From NCBI GenBank assembly GCA_963576725.1, contig OY755237.1, forward strand, positions 58,007,805 to 58,071,804: a DNA stretch of 64,000 bases, read 5' to 3'. The notes under the pieces were generated by a model, which was not told the DNA's origin, searched no databases, and saw only the letters and a program-made list of their open reading frames with translations. Positions 49,468 to 59,721 of the stretch are shown here, piece after piece. This DNA comes from Azorinus chamasolen. Taxonomy: Eukaryota > Mollusca > Bivalvia > Cardiida > Solecurtidae. Both the position numbers and the translations under genes were made by a program. The first letter of the stretch is position 1; each line of letters begins with the position of its first letter.

Positions 49468-49590
49468 CCCTTTCCTTCATAGATCCTTTGCAAACAGAGT
49501 ACACCCAGATCAGACGGCTTCTGTATGAACCGTCTGATCAGGGTATGCTCCGTTTGTTTATAGAAACTATAAGATCTGAATCGGACATTA
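49464..49590 (+). mobile_element. Family A MITE fragment at the stop codon
   Basis: TTAACCCTTTCCTTCATAG, then hairpin CACCCAGATCAGACGGC and GTCTGATCAGGGTATGC. The right end is not recognisable. It provides the start of the 3' UTR. Confidence 0.8.
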
Positions 49591-49905
49591 ATTTTAACAG
49601 CCGGATAATAGTTGAACAATATTCACAGTCGCACACAGTGTGTTTGAGGTTAAAGCTTTTGTTGATATTTTCAGTTTTCATATACATGTATTTGTGTTAT
49701 AGTTATACAGATATTATTTTTTCTGTTCTATTTATTATTTTGTATAGACTAGAGGAGTTGATTAAAAGTGTTCCATCTGACCAATATTGATCCGAGACAG
49801 TCAATTTGGTTCATTTGACGCAACTATTACTTGTAACATTTATTCTGCCAAATATTCCATCTGTTTCAAAAAGTTATTTTCCTTCTAGTTTCTGAAAGCA
49901 TCAGG

Positions 49906-50104
49906 CACAGTAAAACAACATCTAATGCGACCGCCCGAAATAAATCTAATCATGTTTATTAAAGTCGGGTGGTAGCCTAATGCAGGATTAAAGTTATCCA
50001 GAAAGTTCATACATAAGCGCTCTGTGTTACTTTCGTCCTGCATTGAGCAACCACCTTATTCATACTTGATCATAAAGTGGTCGCTTAAGAGGGGTTTTAC
50101 TGTG
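49906..50104 (+). mobile_element. P element
   Basis: CAGTAAAACAACATCTAATG to AGAGGGGTTTTACTG. It contains AATAAA at 49939-49944, a possible but unproven polyadenylation signal for the upstream gene. Confidence 0.83.
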
Positions 50105-50117
50105 GACAAAATCCTGG

Positions 50118-50208
50118 TTATATGCTGCTTTACTGGGCTTCTCATCTGGATCCAAACTATGGGTATATGTTATTACGAATTTGCCGCTAGCATGAAAAGA
50201 GTTAAACA
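50118..50208 (-). mobile_element. B/J right half
   Basis: CTTCTCATCTGGATCCAAAC and CATGAAAAGAGTTAA. Confidence 0.5.
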
Positions 50209-50322
50209 GATGTTTAGCCATACTACATATGAATAATGTTTTGGTTTATGAATCATTTGTTTACAAAATTGTAATCCTAAGTTTTATCATAGGAATACAT
50301 GTATCAGTTTTCTTATGGTTCT

Positions 50323-50680
50323 TTAACCTTTTACTCCATAAAATGCGCCTTTCTATGTAGGAGCCGTCTGATCAGGGTCTGCTCTGTTTGCTTCTGATAT
50401 AGTATAGATATTGTTCTACAGTTTATGCCATGTCCAAATGTTCCTATGTTCGTATGTCATTATAAATAAATCTAATCAAAATCCCTGGGTCCATGCTTAT
50501 AAAACTTTTAGTTGAGTCTGAGAACGTTCTCAAGCTTTTGATTGGTCAGATTTGAGCCTTTAGCTCAAATCTGACCAATCAAAAGCTTGAGAACGAAACT
50601 CAGACTCAACTAAAAGCTTTATAAGCATGGGCCCAGATGTCTTTATTTCTTACATGCATATTCATGGAATAAATGGTTAC
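50323..50680 (+). mobile_element. Family A MITE with a nested M
   Basis: TTAACCTTTTACTCCATAAA; only one hairpin arm kept (GTCTGATCAGGGTCTGC); body resumes TCTTTATTTCTTACATGC after M. Confidence 0.85.
50485..50636. mobile_element. Family M hairpin, 152 bp, near perfect
   Basis: CTGGGTCCATGCTTATAAA to AGCATGGGCCCAG. Stem AGCTTTTGATTGGTCAGATT; tip GCCTTTAGCTC. It lies inside the A body. Confidence 0.92.
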
Positions 50681-50682
50681 AT

Positions 50683-50924
50683 GTAACCCTTTACTCCCAA
50701 AATATTCGTGTAGAAATAATGACACCATGAATATTAATTAGGGTTTTTGATATGATAGCACATGGACACAGAGTGTTTTACCATGACAAAAACTATATCA
50801 TCATATCAATATCATAAACGAACAGAACAGACCCTGATCAGACGCCTCCTGTAGAAGTCGTCTGATCTGGATCTACTCTGTTTGGAAAGGCGTAGAAAGG
50901 CGTGTCTATGGAGTAAAGGGTTAA
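50683..50924 (-). mobile_element. Family A MITE
   Basis: GTAACCCTTTACTCCCAAAA to GGAGTAAAGGGTTAA; tip GCCTCCTGTAGAAGTC. Confidence 0.87.
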
Positions 50925-51083
50925 AGTTAGATTCTTTCTGTATGAAAGGGTATAAAAAGTTAGAGTAATTTGAATGACAAATAGCGGAGACCCTGATTAA
51001 GGGTTCCTCAAGGAGCCCTCTGATATGGGTCTGCACTGTTTGCAACTGGCAGCTAACTCGTTTTCCCCATTCAAAGGGTTATT
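50921..51083 (+). mobile_element. Family L MITE
   Basis: Shares TTAA with the preceding A; AATGACAAATAGCGGAGACC and CCCCATTCAAAGGG. Confidence 0.6.
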
Positions 51084-51540
51084 ACTCGAGTAAAGACCAA
51101 AGTTTGACCTTCTTTAAATGTGTTATACAAGGGACACTTTTACGTCCATCTGTTGAACATATCTGCCTATTGTTCATTTAAATACATGTATTAATAGAAC
51201 CTTATTTATTTTTCTGAACAATTTCATTTAATCTGCTGTAAACTATTGTAATTAATAATTTGTATGCGTTATGTTATGCATAATCTTTTTATAAGTAAGT
51301 TAAATATTCAAGGAAATGTTTACTCTCGGTGATGAAATATTGATAGGGCCTTGAAACTACGCAAGAAAGCTTTAAAAAGACAGAGGCGTTCTATTTGTTA
51401 TTGAATCTAACGAAATATATGAAAGTGTATTGTCGCCATAATAATTTATAACACTCTTGCCCAGTGTTTTGTGAGAAATTAAACGACTTTTATGAATGAA
51501 GGGCATCTTGTTTTGACGTTAATCTTTGTAAACAAAGTCT
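51084..51540. other. Intergenic stretch, no recognised feature
   Basis: AT-rich; no gene. Confidence 0.4.
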
Positions 51541-51745
51541 AGCCCTTACATCGCGGGACACGAGTTGCTATTGTCCTTTACAAACAGTGTAGACCCATAT
51601 GAGAGGGCTCCTACAGGAACCCTCTCATCAGCGTCTGCACTCTTTGTCACGTTACACTTTTCTTTAGAAAAATCCCTAAATAATCATCATAAACTTGACC
51701 TGTTTCAATTATGGAACAGTCCATTTGAAAATTCAGCGGTGTTAA
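51541..51745 (+). mobile_element. Family K MITE
   Basis: AGCCCTTACATCGCGGGACA; tip GGGCTCCTACAGGAACCC; right TCAGCGGTGTTAA. Confidence 0.8.
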
Positions 51746-51923
51746 AGCTTATGAAGGTATCCCAAGATATAATGTCACTAAATTCCCTAGAGCTCCTTAT
51801 AAATGTAAAATATGAATTTTGGAGTCTTTAACATTTGTTTTTGTTAAATAATAGCCAGAACAATGATCCTTGACTTTGTGTGTGGGAGGGAATTGGTATG
51901 CAATGCGTGTTAATCCTTTTTCA

Positions 51924-52075
51924 GTGGTCCATCATTAATTAACGATTGAGTCCATTCAGTATGAAAAGGTATAATTAACGAGAGGATTTTAAATGACAAA
52001 CAGAGCAGATCCTGCTCTGGATCTACACTATTTGTAAACGTCCTGTCTATTTGTTTCTTTGCATTAAAAAGGTTT
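51924..52075 (+). mobile_element. Family L MITE, hairpin collapsed
   Basis: GGTCCATCATTAATTAACGA, GAGTCCATTCAGTATGAAAA; hairpin reduced to CAGATCCTGCTCTGGATC. Confidence 0.65.
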
Positions 52076-52120
52076 AGGATGTATTGTTAGTTCATTGTTT
52101 TGAATCAAGTAATATATGAA

Positions 52121-52376
52121 TGCTTTGCTCCATAAATACGCCTTTATGTGCCTTTGCAAACAGAGTTGACTAAGATCAGACGGCTCCTGTAGGGGCCGTC
52201 TGATCAGGGTCTATTCTGTTTGCTTACGATGTAATATAATATATAACATCACATGGTTATACAGTTTCCACAATGACCATATATTACTGTTGCCCATTGC
52301 TAGTATGTCAATTAATCTAATTAATTGTCGTGATTTTATTATTCTCACATGGATATTCATAGAGTGAAGGGTAAGG
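52121..52376 (+). mobile_element. Family A MITE
   Basis: TGCTTTGCTCCATAAATACG; hairpin GACGGCTCCTGTAGGGGCC; right ATAGAGTGAAGGGTAAGG. Confidence 0.8.
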
Positions 52377-52520
52377 TAAGTGATGCATAACTGCTGTGTA
52401 ATTAAGTTGTAAGCCATACGTTGTCATAGCTATTAGATCCCTCAATTACTTATTGTTTTCACAATATATTGAACGTATACCTGTATGTCTGTTTTGCTTC
52501 TTATGAATTTATAGAATAAG

Positions 52521-52688
52521 TGCAGTAGCACCCCTCTAATGCGACAGCAAAAAGGTCGCAGACACAATTGGTAGTTTAATGCAGAATTAAAGCTACGTGG
52601 AAACGACCTTTCTGCTTTTCTTTTGCCCTGCATTAATCAGCCAATTGCTTTTAGAGACTCCAATGTTTAATATTGAGAGGTCGCTGTA
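52521..52688 (+). mobile_element. P element, diverged
   Basis: GCAGTAGCACCCCTCTAATG; arms TTTAATGCAGAATTAAAGC and CCTGCATTAATCAGCC; right GAGAGGTCGCTG-TA. Confidence 0.72.
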
Positions 52689-52855
52689 TTATTTCATCGT
52701 CTGTGATATCACTTTGACATTGACCCTGCAGTGTATATTGTGGAAGTGTGTGAACCTGAATGGTGTGTTTAAGTGTATTATGTCACTACTGCATCGTAAT
52801 ATTATCAATTTAGAGTTAAGACTCACGAATATCTTACATGGACAATTACAGTAAC

Positions 52856-52948
52856 TGCATGGATATCTATATAAGAAATAACGACTATATGAATATTGTT
52901 ACTTTTACAGAGGCGTCAAAATGCGTCAATATGGGGAGAATAGGTTAA
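52856..52948. mobile_element. A left scrap joined to D right end
   Basis: GGATATCTATATAAGAAATA then TTTTACAGAGGCGTCAAAAT to AATAGGTTAA. Confidence 0.5.
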
Positions 52949-53102
52949 AATACTTTAGTCCTAATTATTGTGGATGATTAAAGAACGGACACTCTCAACG
53001 TTCAAACACATTATGCATAATTATGTTGCAATAAAAGCAAAATGTGATATCGACCTAATTCTTGAGATGTATGTGAGCTCTGTATGCTTATTTGTGAAAA
53101 TG

Positions 53103-53298
53103 CTTTATCTCTCTCGCTGCCAATGTCGCATCTTAGATTACCTATGCAAACAGTTTTGATCTAGATGAAACGCCGCCGAGTAACTCGGCGTCTCATCAGA
53201 ATCCAACATGTTATTCAATGTGGTAATGATTTTGAATAAAAAGTATTGTAGCAGAATACACATTTTGCAGACGACAATATTTTGCAGCGAAAGAGTTA
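53103..53298 (+). mobile_element. Family J MITE
   Basis: CTCTCTCGCTGCCAATG to GCAGCGAAAGAGTTA; tip GCCGCCGAGTAACTCGGCG. Confidence 0.8.
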
Positions 53299-53536
53299 GA
53301 CGCATTTAAAACAATTCGATGCAAACATTAGTAGAGTTTGCTTGTTGGATAAATGTTGTCTTGTTAGTTCAAACTTTGTTTGGTCACGTTATCATGGTGA
53401 CTCTCTTGCATTTAAACTCATAAATAAACGTTGCCTATTGGTGTAGTGTGTGAGACACTTGCATTTATTAATTGAAAATGTAGCTTCTATTTCTCTGGGG
53501 ATTTTCCATATATCCTACCCTTAGATACTGTCATTA

Positions 53537-53746
53537 TTAACTCTTTCGCCGCCATAAGCAAATCCGGGATAACCTTTGCAAACAGTTTGGGTGTTGAGGA
53601 GACGCCGAGTAACTCGGCCTTTCTTCAGGGTCCAAACTGTTTGACATTGATTATAGTTTTGTAAAGCAATTGAAGAAGTCCATTTTGAAACCTGATGTAG
53701 ACGTTAATCTTAGCAGGTGGAATTTATTTGGTGCCGAAAGTATTAA
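53537..53746 (+). mobile_element. Family J MITE
   Basis: TTAACTCTTTCGCCGCC to GGTGCCGAAAGTATTAA; tip GACGCCGAGTAACTCGGC. Confidence 0.82.
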
Positions 53747-54007
53747 TGGGTAGGAAAGTTTGTAAAGAACCTAAATGTTAATGCATATTCTATATTTGAT
53801 CAAAATGCAATGTCGTATTAGAACCTTAACTGTTTGACATTCGGTCTTGTTTCTCCAAAGCTTGATTGAACCAATCGGATGTAGAAATTTCTCCAGTTCA
53901 GAGTTTTATCAGAGAATTCTTTTTCACATTATGATAAAAGTTAATAGTCTAACCATTTACTCCATAGATCCGCCATATTGGTGTGCACCATTTGCCATTA
54001 TAATCCA

Positions 54008-54203
54008 ATAACTCTTTCGTATGTCGATGTCGCATCAGTGATTACCCATGCAAACAGCTTGGATCCAGATGAGACGCAAAATAGCCGATTAAATCGGGGT
54101 CTAACATGTTTGTTACAGTGGTAATGTTTTTGAAAAAAATAAACGGGAATTGTGGCAGACGAGAAAGGTTGCAGACGACAATATTCGGCAGCGAAAGTGT
54201 TAA
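54008..54203 (+). mobile_element. Family J MITE, diverged hairpin
   Basis: ATAACTCTTTCGTATGTC to GCAGCGAAAGTGTTAA; AACAGCTTGGATCCAGATG left arm. Confidence 0.75.
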
Positions 54204-54219
54204 TATTCCATGAAGAAGG

Positions 54220-54435
54220 TTAACCCTTTCAGTGCAGGAAACGACTCATAAATGTCCTTTGCAAACATTGAATACCCAGATGAGCGGACTCCTAGAAGAG
54301 CTATCTCATCAGGGTCTGGATTGTTTGTCATGTCGCACTTTTCTTTTAAAAAGCTCCTGAATATTCACGTTAAGCTTAACCTGTTTGAATTTTGGAATAG
54401 TCAATTTGAAAATTCAGCGTTGAAAGAAGAGTTAA
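54220..54435 (+). mobile_element. Family K MITE, full length
   Basis: TTAACCCTTTCAGTGCAGG to TTGAAAGAAGAGTTAA; tip GGACTCCTAGAAGAGC. Confidence 0.85.
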
Positions 54436-54567
54436 AACCTGTTTGTATATGTTGTATTGTGGCCATGCAAGTGGTCCATTGAATGTTACATTTGAAAGGG
54501 CTACAACCCATTTGTATATGTTTATTGTTGCCATGCAAGTCACAGCAATCCTTTGAATGTTACATGT

Positions 54568-54818
54568 TTAACCCTTTCCCTGTTCTATGTTTATTCCAAA
54601 TTTCAATACCTACTGAATATTCATTCACAAAAGAGTAATAAAGAAATATCGGAGGTGGAGCATTGTAGCCATTTTAGAAAGTTAAAGACACAGATCTTTG
54701 AAATTCTATTAGCAAACAGAGTAGACCCTGATCAGACGGCTCCTCTAGGAGCCGTCTGATCTGGGTCTACTCTGTTTGCAGATGCGTGAAAACACGTTTA
54801 TATGAGGGAAAGGGTTAA
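54568..54818 (-). mobile_element. Family A MITE, near-perfect hairpin
   Basis: TTAACCCTTTCCCTGTTC to GAGGGAAAGGGTTAA; tip GGCTCCTCTAGGAGCC; one stem mismatch, CCTGATC against GATCTGG. Confidence 0.93.
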
Positions 54819-54824
54819 AGTGGA

Positions 54825-54965
54825 ATGGTCCATCATCGTTTAACGATAGAGTCTCTTCAGTGCACAATGGTATAATTCACTGGAGGAGTTTAAATAACAA
54901 CAATACAGACACTGATCAGAGGATTCCTCGCGGATATCGTTGATCTGGGTCTACACTGCAAATAC
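54825..54965 (+). mobile_element. Family L MITE
   Basis: GGTCCATCATCGTTTAACGA, GAGTCTCTTCAGTGCACAAT; hairpin partly decayed. Confidence 0.6.
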
Positions 54966-54968
54966 CAG

Positions 54969-55176
54969 TACAGTATAACTTGTCCTAAGCGGACATTTGT
55001 TTCTTGCAAATAGGAATATTAAAAAGCAGGTGCTTGCTTAATGCAGGACAAACGTAATGCTGAAAGCTCGTATAGGAGATTTTCTGTTTTACTCTGGACC
55101 TGCATTAAGCTACCACATGCCTAAAAATCCCATAAGTATACCTTTTTGACGGTCGCTTATGACAGGTTCGACTGTA
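54969..55176 (+). mobile_element. P element (P3), full length
   Basis: TA-CAGTATAACTTGTCCTAAGC to GACAGGTTCGACTG-TA; arms GCTTGCTTAATGCAGGAC. Confidence 0.87.
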
Positions 55177-55249
55177 TATTCGTTTACATATTCAAAAAAA
55201 ATAGCAAACAGCATTACGTCGAAATGTTGTAACTACATTCTACGATATG

Positions 55250-55442
55250 CAGAGGCCCAGATAAGATGCGAAAATAAAAACATTTTCTTAAATAGCTCCT
55301 TTATTACTCCAACAAACCCAATGTTGTGACCACTCTTTAGAATCGTCTCGAAGAGACGATTTTAAAGAGTGGTCACAATATAGGGTCTGATGGAGAAATG
55401 ACGAATTTAGCCTATGAGTAGGCACCCATATATGTTGCCTTG
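55250..55442 (+). mobile_element. Family F MITE
   Basis: CAGAGGCCCAGATAAGATGC left; stem AACCCAATGTTGTGACC, tip CGTCTCGAAGAGACG. Confidence 0.85.
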
Positions 55443-55737
55443 TATATAATAATGTAGTTACTACATCATGGTTGAGCCCTGCATATCCACACCACTCTTC
55501 CGTTATTGTTGATTTTGAATTGTTATAATAGTTGTTTTTATGTTAGAGAGTATATATTCGTGTCCATATGCGTATTTTATGTATGGAAAATACTCCTGAA
55601 TGTCTCAGAACTTGTCATGGATTGCATGTCTGTTACGTACTAACTGGTCATTTAACCAAAACTATCCAGTATTGTCTATTGCACCTTTAAACGTTTATCG
55701 ATCCACTTATTGTTGATGGTTTTGTAAAGAAACTGAA

Positions 55738-55915
55738 CCAGTGGCAAACAGCAATTTGAATCATGATGGGACGCCGCGGAACATTTTGGTTTAGTCTGAG
55801 ATAATTCTCAAGCATCTGATTGGTCAGATTCTGGGCAAGCCCAGAATCTGACCAATCAGATACTTGAGAATTAAAACCGTTTGCAAGTGCCAGTCAGATC
55901 GAGGTTAGCACAATG
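55738..55915 (+). mobile_element. B/J element with a nested M
   Basis: AGTGGCAAACAGCAATTTGA left arm, AAAACCGTTTGCAAGTGCC right; M occupies the hairpin tip. Confidence 0.6.
55783..55877. mobile_element. Family M hairpin, short form
   Basis: Stem CATCTGATTGGTCAGATTCT with tip GGGCAAGCCC. Confidence 0.82.
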
Positions 55916-55930
55916 TAATTACAATTCAGA

Positions 55931-56162
55931 TTAATCTTTCGGTGCCAAAATTCTAATTGTCGTCTGCAATCCAAGTTTGTTAAATCATTCCGTAAAATAA
56001 GGAAATGAGATAAATAAATTCAAATTTCAAAGGAATAATGCATTTAATATTATATAGAAATAGAGATTGAGACAAATAGTGAAGTCCCTGATCAGACGCC
56101 GCCTTAAAAAGGCGGCGTCTGATCTGGGACTACACTATCGACTGCGGTGGTGAAAGGGTTAA
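55931..56162 (-). mobile_element. Family I MITE, full length
   Basis: TTAATCTTTCGGTGCC to GTGGTGAAAGGGTTAA. Stem GAAGTCCCTGATCAGACGCC, tip GCCGCCTTAAAAAGGCGGC. Confidence 0.9.
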
Positions 56163-56204
56163 TGTCGTGTAATACCCTGAACATATTAATACCAAATTAC
56201 TGTC

Positions 56205-56290
56205 TTACTGGCATTTGCAAACAGCTTTATTCCAGATGAGACCCCGAGTAATTCGACATTTCATCAATAGTAAAACTGCTTGTCATTGAA
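56205..56290 (-). mobile_element. B/J hairpin fragment
   Basis: GCAAACAGCTTTATTCCAGA and GACATTTCATCAATAG. Confidence 0.5.
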
Positions 56291-56634
56291 ATAAACATAC
56301 ATAAATACATATGAGTTTTTTTACTCTGCGGCCTTAGAAAATACTCAATATGCAAGTAAATATATTCATATTTATCCAAATTTACACATTCGTAATCACA
56401 AACAAAACCAATATTTGACTTATTATATTTAATGCTATACATTTTGTATATTGTAAGTAATATTAGATCTTGCATTATAAATACTCAAGCACAAGAACAT
56501 TCTTAAACATTTTCCAAGTACTCAACTCTTATCAGAATGATAGAAGCTGGGGAGCAAGACATCTACCGTTTGAGACTGTTCTTGAATATCACCCCAGAGA
56601 ATGCGTTGATTAGCGACCCGATATTATAAAACGT

Positions 56635-56883
56635 TTAACCTGTTCCTTCCATATAAACGCATTTTCACGCACTTGAAAACAGATAAGACCCAGATCAGAC
56701 GGTTACTATAAATGCTGTCTGACCAGGGTCTGCTCTGTTGCTTATGAAATTATAATAAATATTACTATTTGGTTTCTACCAATACCAAACATTCTTGTAA
56801 ACATAAACCATTATAAGAATTCAGCTAATAAATATTCATGACGTCATTATTTCTTACATGAATATTAAACAGGTAAGGCTTAA
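56635..56883 (+). mobile_element. Family A MITE, full length
   Basis: TTAACCTGTTCCTTCCATAT to CAGGTAAGGCTTAA; tip GGTTACTATAAATGCTG. Confidence 0.85.
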
Positions 56884-56972
56884 ATTTGGTCTGAGTTCAT
56901 TCGTTAGTACCTGATAGGTCAATGAACATCTGACTTATCCAACATTTGAGAAAAACTCTGACTCAAACTCAG
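56884..56972. mobile_element. Family M hairpin, decayed
   Basis: GGTCTGAGTTCATTCG and AACTCTGACTCAAACTCAG outer arms. Confidence 0.45.
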
Positions 56973-57039
56973 AAATCACGTGACCACACGTTCTGATCAA
57001 ATATGTTTGTTTCCCTGTGTTGTTTTAGCAAGTTACAGA

Positions 57040-57318
57040 TACAGTAAATCCTCATTAATTCGAATTTTGAATAAAAAAAGGATTTGTAATTGTTATGCTG
57101 GTGGTTGCTTAATTTAGAATGAAAGCCTTGCAGAAAGCTCATCTAGGAGCTTCCTGCACAAGTTCCATCCTGTATCAAGCTTCCGTTTGTCTTAAAGATC
57201 GATATTGGTACTTACTTGAGAGCTGCAATGAGCGAGGTTCGGATTATCGAGTGTTCGGAGTGTTCGGATTATCGAGTATTCGGATAAGCGACATTCGGAT
57301 TAGCGAGGCTCTACTGTA
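57040..57318 (+). mobile_element. P-like element with a small internal repeat
   Basis: TA-CAGTAAATCCTCATTAATTC to AGCGAGGCTCTACTG-TA. Near the right end ATTCGGATTATCGAG-like units recur about five times (57232-57312). Confidence 0.82.
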
Positions 57319-57930
57319 ATTCTAGTACATGCTGTCAGATCCATTGTTAACGAATGTCGTTTAAAACAATAACATGATAGAACTTCTAACAATACTATAC
57401 GACGTATTGATCATCTGTGATAATAACCAAAATTGCTTTAAAGATTGTTAAACTTGTATCTTAGTCTCTTTTTTACAGATTTCTATTCATAGAAGATTAA
57501 ACATTTACTGTTATCATCGTTTTTGTTCTCACTTCCGTTTGTTTTGTACCCACTTCCGTCAAATTTGATAGTAAAATCACACCATCAGAATAGATGTAAT
57601 CGGGGCAGTAACAACAGTTTTAGGCCCTGTCCTGCTGTCATGTCAGATAAACAGCGTATGATAAGGGTTCCAAGTTTTCAGGGCTCAGTAATGGTCAAGT
57701 ATCAAGTATGATAATGAAAGCATGCAAATGCTGATGGCAAAGCGGAGCAGGAGTGCCCAAAACTAACATACTGGTTGATTTGAGTCTACGATACTGTGTG
57801 CAATGCTTCAAGAGTACCTTTTCATGGCACAGCTAGTGGTTATAATCACAACTGCAGTAATGAACTCTACAAATAGTTTAAGATTCGTGTTACAGCAAAC
57901 CACTATTTACCCATTAGGGTCCGGTGTCCC
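57319..57930. other. Intergenic stretch, no recognised feature
   Basis: No element ends or gene. Open frames are short and unremarkable. Confidence 0.4.
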
Positions 57931-58158
57931 TTAACCCTTTCCTCCATAGGCTATTTTTAGATCCAACCTCTTATAATAATAAATCTACCAAAAGGGAGTA
58001 TTAACTAAAGAAAAGGAAACATAGTGTTGTAGTTCTGAAATCATTGTGGTAAACAGAGCATTTGCTCCTTAGGACAAAATGCTCTATTTATCACAATTGT
58101 TTCAAAAAGTGACTTTTACAGAGGCGTAGAAAGGCATATTTATGGAGGAAAGGGTTAA
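57931..58158 (+). mobile_element. Family D MITE
   Basis: TTAACCCTTTCCTCCATAGG to GGAGGAAAGGGTTAA; shares its right TTAA with E. Confidence 0.88.
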
Positions 58159-58383
58159 AAGGGATATAGGCAAACATTGTAGTCCTAGATCAGTGGGCCC
58201 ATTCGGACTCCTGAATGATTTCTCTGATCTGGATCTATACTGTTTCCGTAACTCATCGATGTCAGTGACTTATACCAGCAAATACTCGTATGTTTGCTAC
58301 GCCCCTCAAGATGGAAAATGGACGGGTTCCAAAGTATGATCTGGACGTGTTGTACCTAAATAATAGGGGAATAATGTGGTTAA
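58155..58383 (+). mobile_element. Family E MITE, full length
   Basis: TTAAAAGGGATATAGGC to ATAATGTGGTTAA; ATGTCAGTGACTTATACC and GACGGGTTCCAAAG blocks. Confidence 0.8.
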
Positions 58384-58639
58384 AATGGACCGAGTCATAA
58401 AAAAAACAACAGTTTAGATACAGATCAGTCGTTGCGTTAAACCTCAACGTCTGAACATGTATTTCAAATGTTCCCATTCCCCCGAAAAGGTTTTCAATTT
58501 TTCACTCGTTCATACCCAATCCCCCGACGTTTGAACAGGATTTTTAGTTTTTCACTAGTTTAATGTCACGGCATTTGAACAACGTTCTCAATTGTTCAAT
58601 GGTTTTATACCCATTTTACTTCTCTCCAATATATTTAAG

Positions 58640-59010
58640 CTTTAGAGAAAATATTGACTGTGTCAAGTAGCTTGGATACTGGTGATACAATGTGTCACTC
58701 GGCGTCTCAACGCGTATCCGTGCAGTGTGCATATACGCAGGCCGTGTGTATAAGGATAAAGGTTGATCCGAGCAGTTTGCAATGCAAGTCGTTCTAGGCA
58801 GGATAAATATTGGTCCGAGCAGTTTGCATATACGCAAGTCATACAAGCAAGGCAAATGTTGATCCGAGCAGTTTGCAATGCAAGTCGTTCTAGGCAGGAT
58901 AAAGGTTGATCCGAGCAGTTTGCATACACACAGATCGTGTTTATCAGGATAAAGGTTGACAGTATCACATGTCTGGTTAACTTTTGACCATGCGACAATA
59001 CTATCACTTT
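58640..59010 (-). repeat. About 55-bp minisatellite inside a B remnant
   Basis: From about 58725 to 58960 the word TCCGAGCAGTTTGCA recurs about five times, with GCAAGTCGTTCTAGGCAGG alternating with GCATATACGCAAGTC. The first unit begins in the right arm of a B-type hairpin (GGCGTCTCAACGCGTATCC). Confidence 0.85.
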
Positions 59011-59126
59011 CAGTAACAAACCTTAATGAGTTTCATCGGCGCGAGCAATGCTTATCAGCTCCGTATATGGTACAACGTCTAGATGGATACCAACATATCA
59101 AATGTCTACTGTAGAACGGTGGTAAC

Positions 59127-59323
59127 TACAATAGAACCTGGCTTAAGCGGCCATGAAAATTGGTCTTAATATGGGTATGTAAGACATGTGGTAGCTTAAT
59201 GCAGAACAAAAGTAAGGCATTACTTTTGACCTGCATTAAGTAACGCCTGCTTTTTATCACTCCTATTTTTTGAGACTCATATATTCAATAAATGAATGGC
59301 TGCTTAGGACAGGTTCCACTGTA
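59127..59323 (+). mobile_element. P element (P3), tip deleted
   Basis: TA-CAATAGAACCTGGCTTAAGC to GACAGGTTCCACTG-TA; AAAAGTAAGGC joins ATTACTTTTGACC. Confidence 0.85.
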
Positions 59324-59352
59324 GAATCCATGAGGTGAACTAGTGACTGATG

Positions 59353-59540
59353 ACCTTTACAGATTTGAACCTAGATGCGATGCCAAGTAACTCGGCGTCT
59401 CATCAAAATCCAAACTGTTTGATATTCTGACTGCACGTTTACGCGAACTGGAAGAAACATTTGCTCTGAATTGGTAATTGGTAACAGACAATACTTTATG
59501 CATCTGATAATATCTTAGTGATCAAAGCATTAACCTTTTA
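59353..59540 (-). mobile_element. Family B MITE
   Basis: TAGATGCGATGCCAAGTAAC and GGCGTCTCATCAAAATCC. Confidence 0.65.
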
Positions 59541-59721
59541 AGATTTGTTCCCTGCGCAAGCGGCGCAAATTCAACTCCCGATATGGAAGATCATCGCCAG
59601 AAATGTTCCAACATGTCATATAATATAGTCTCAGATTGGGATGCATTCCACAAATAGTTTACATTTTTTGCCTATGTCTGACGTGGATATAGCCTCAGTA
59701 TAACGCAATAGCAGATGTGCT

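Noticed and set aside
37529..49251. Hidden exons in the 11.7-kb last intron
   Set aside because: Exons 13 and 14 join in phase 0 and I found no coding-like stretch with splice sites; a small symmetric exon cannot be excluded.
58616..59019. Minus-strand frames rich in CANCSDQPLS
   Set aside because: They are translations of the 55-bp minisatellite unit.
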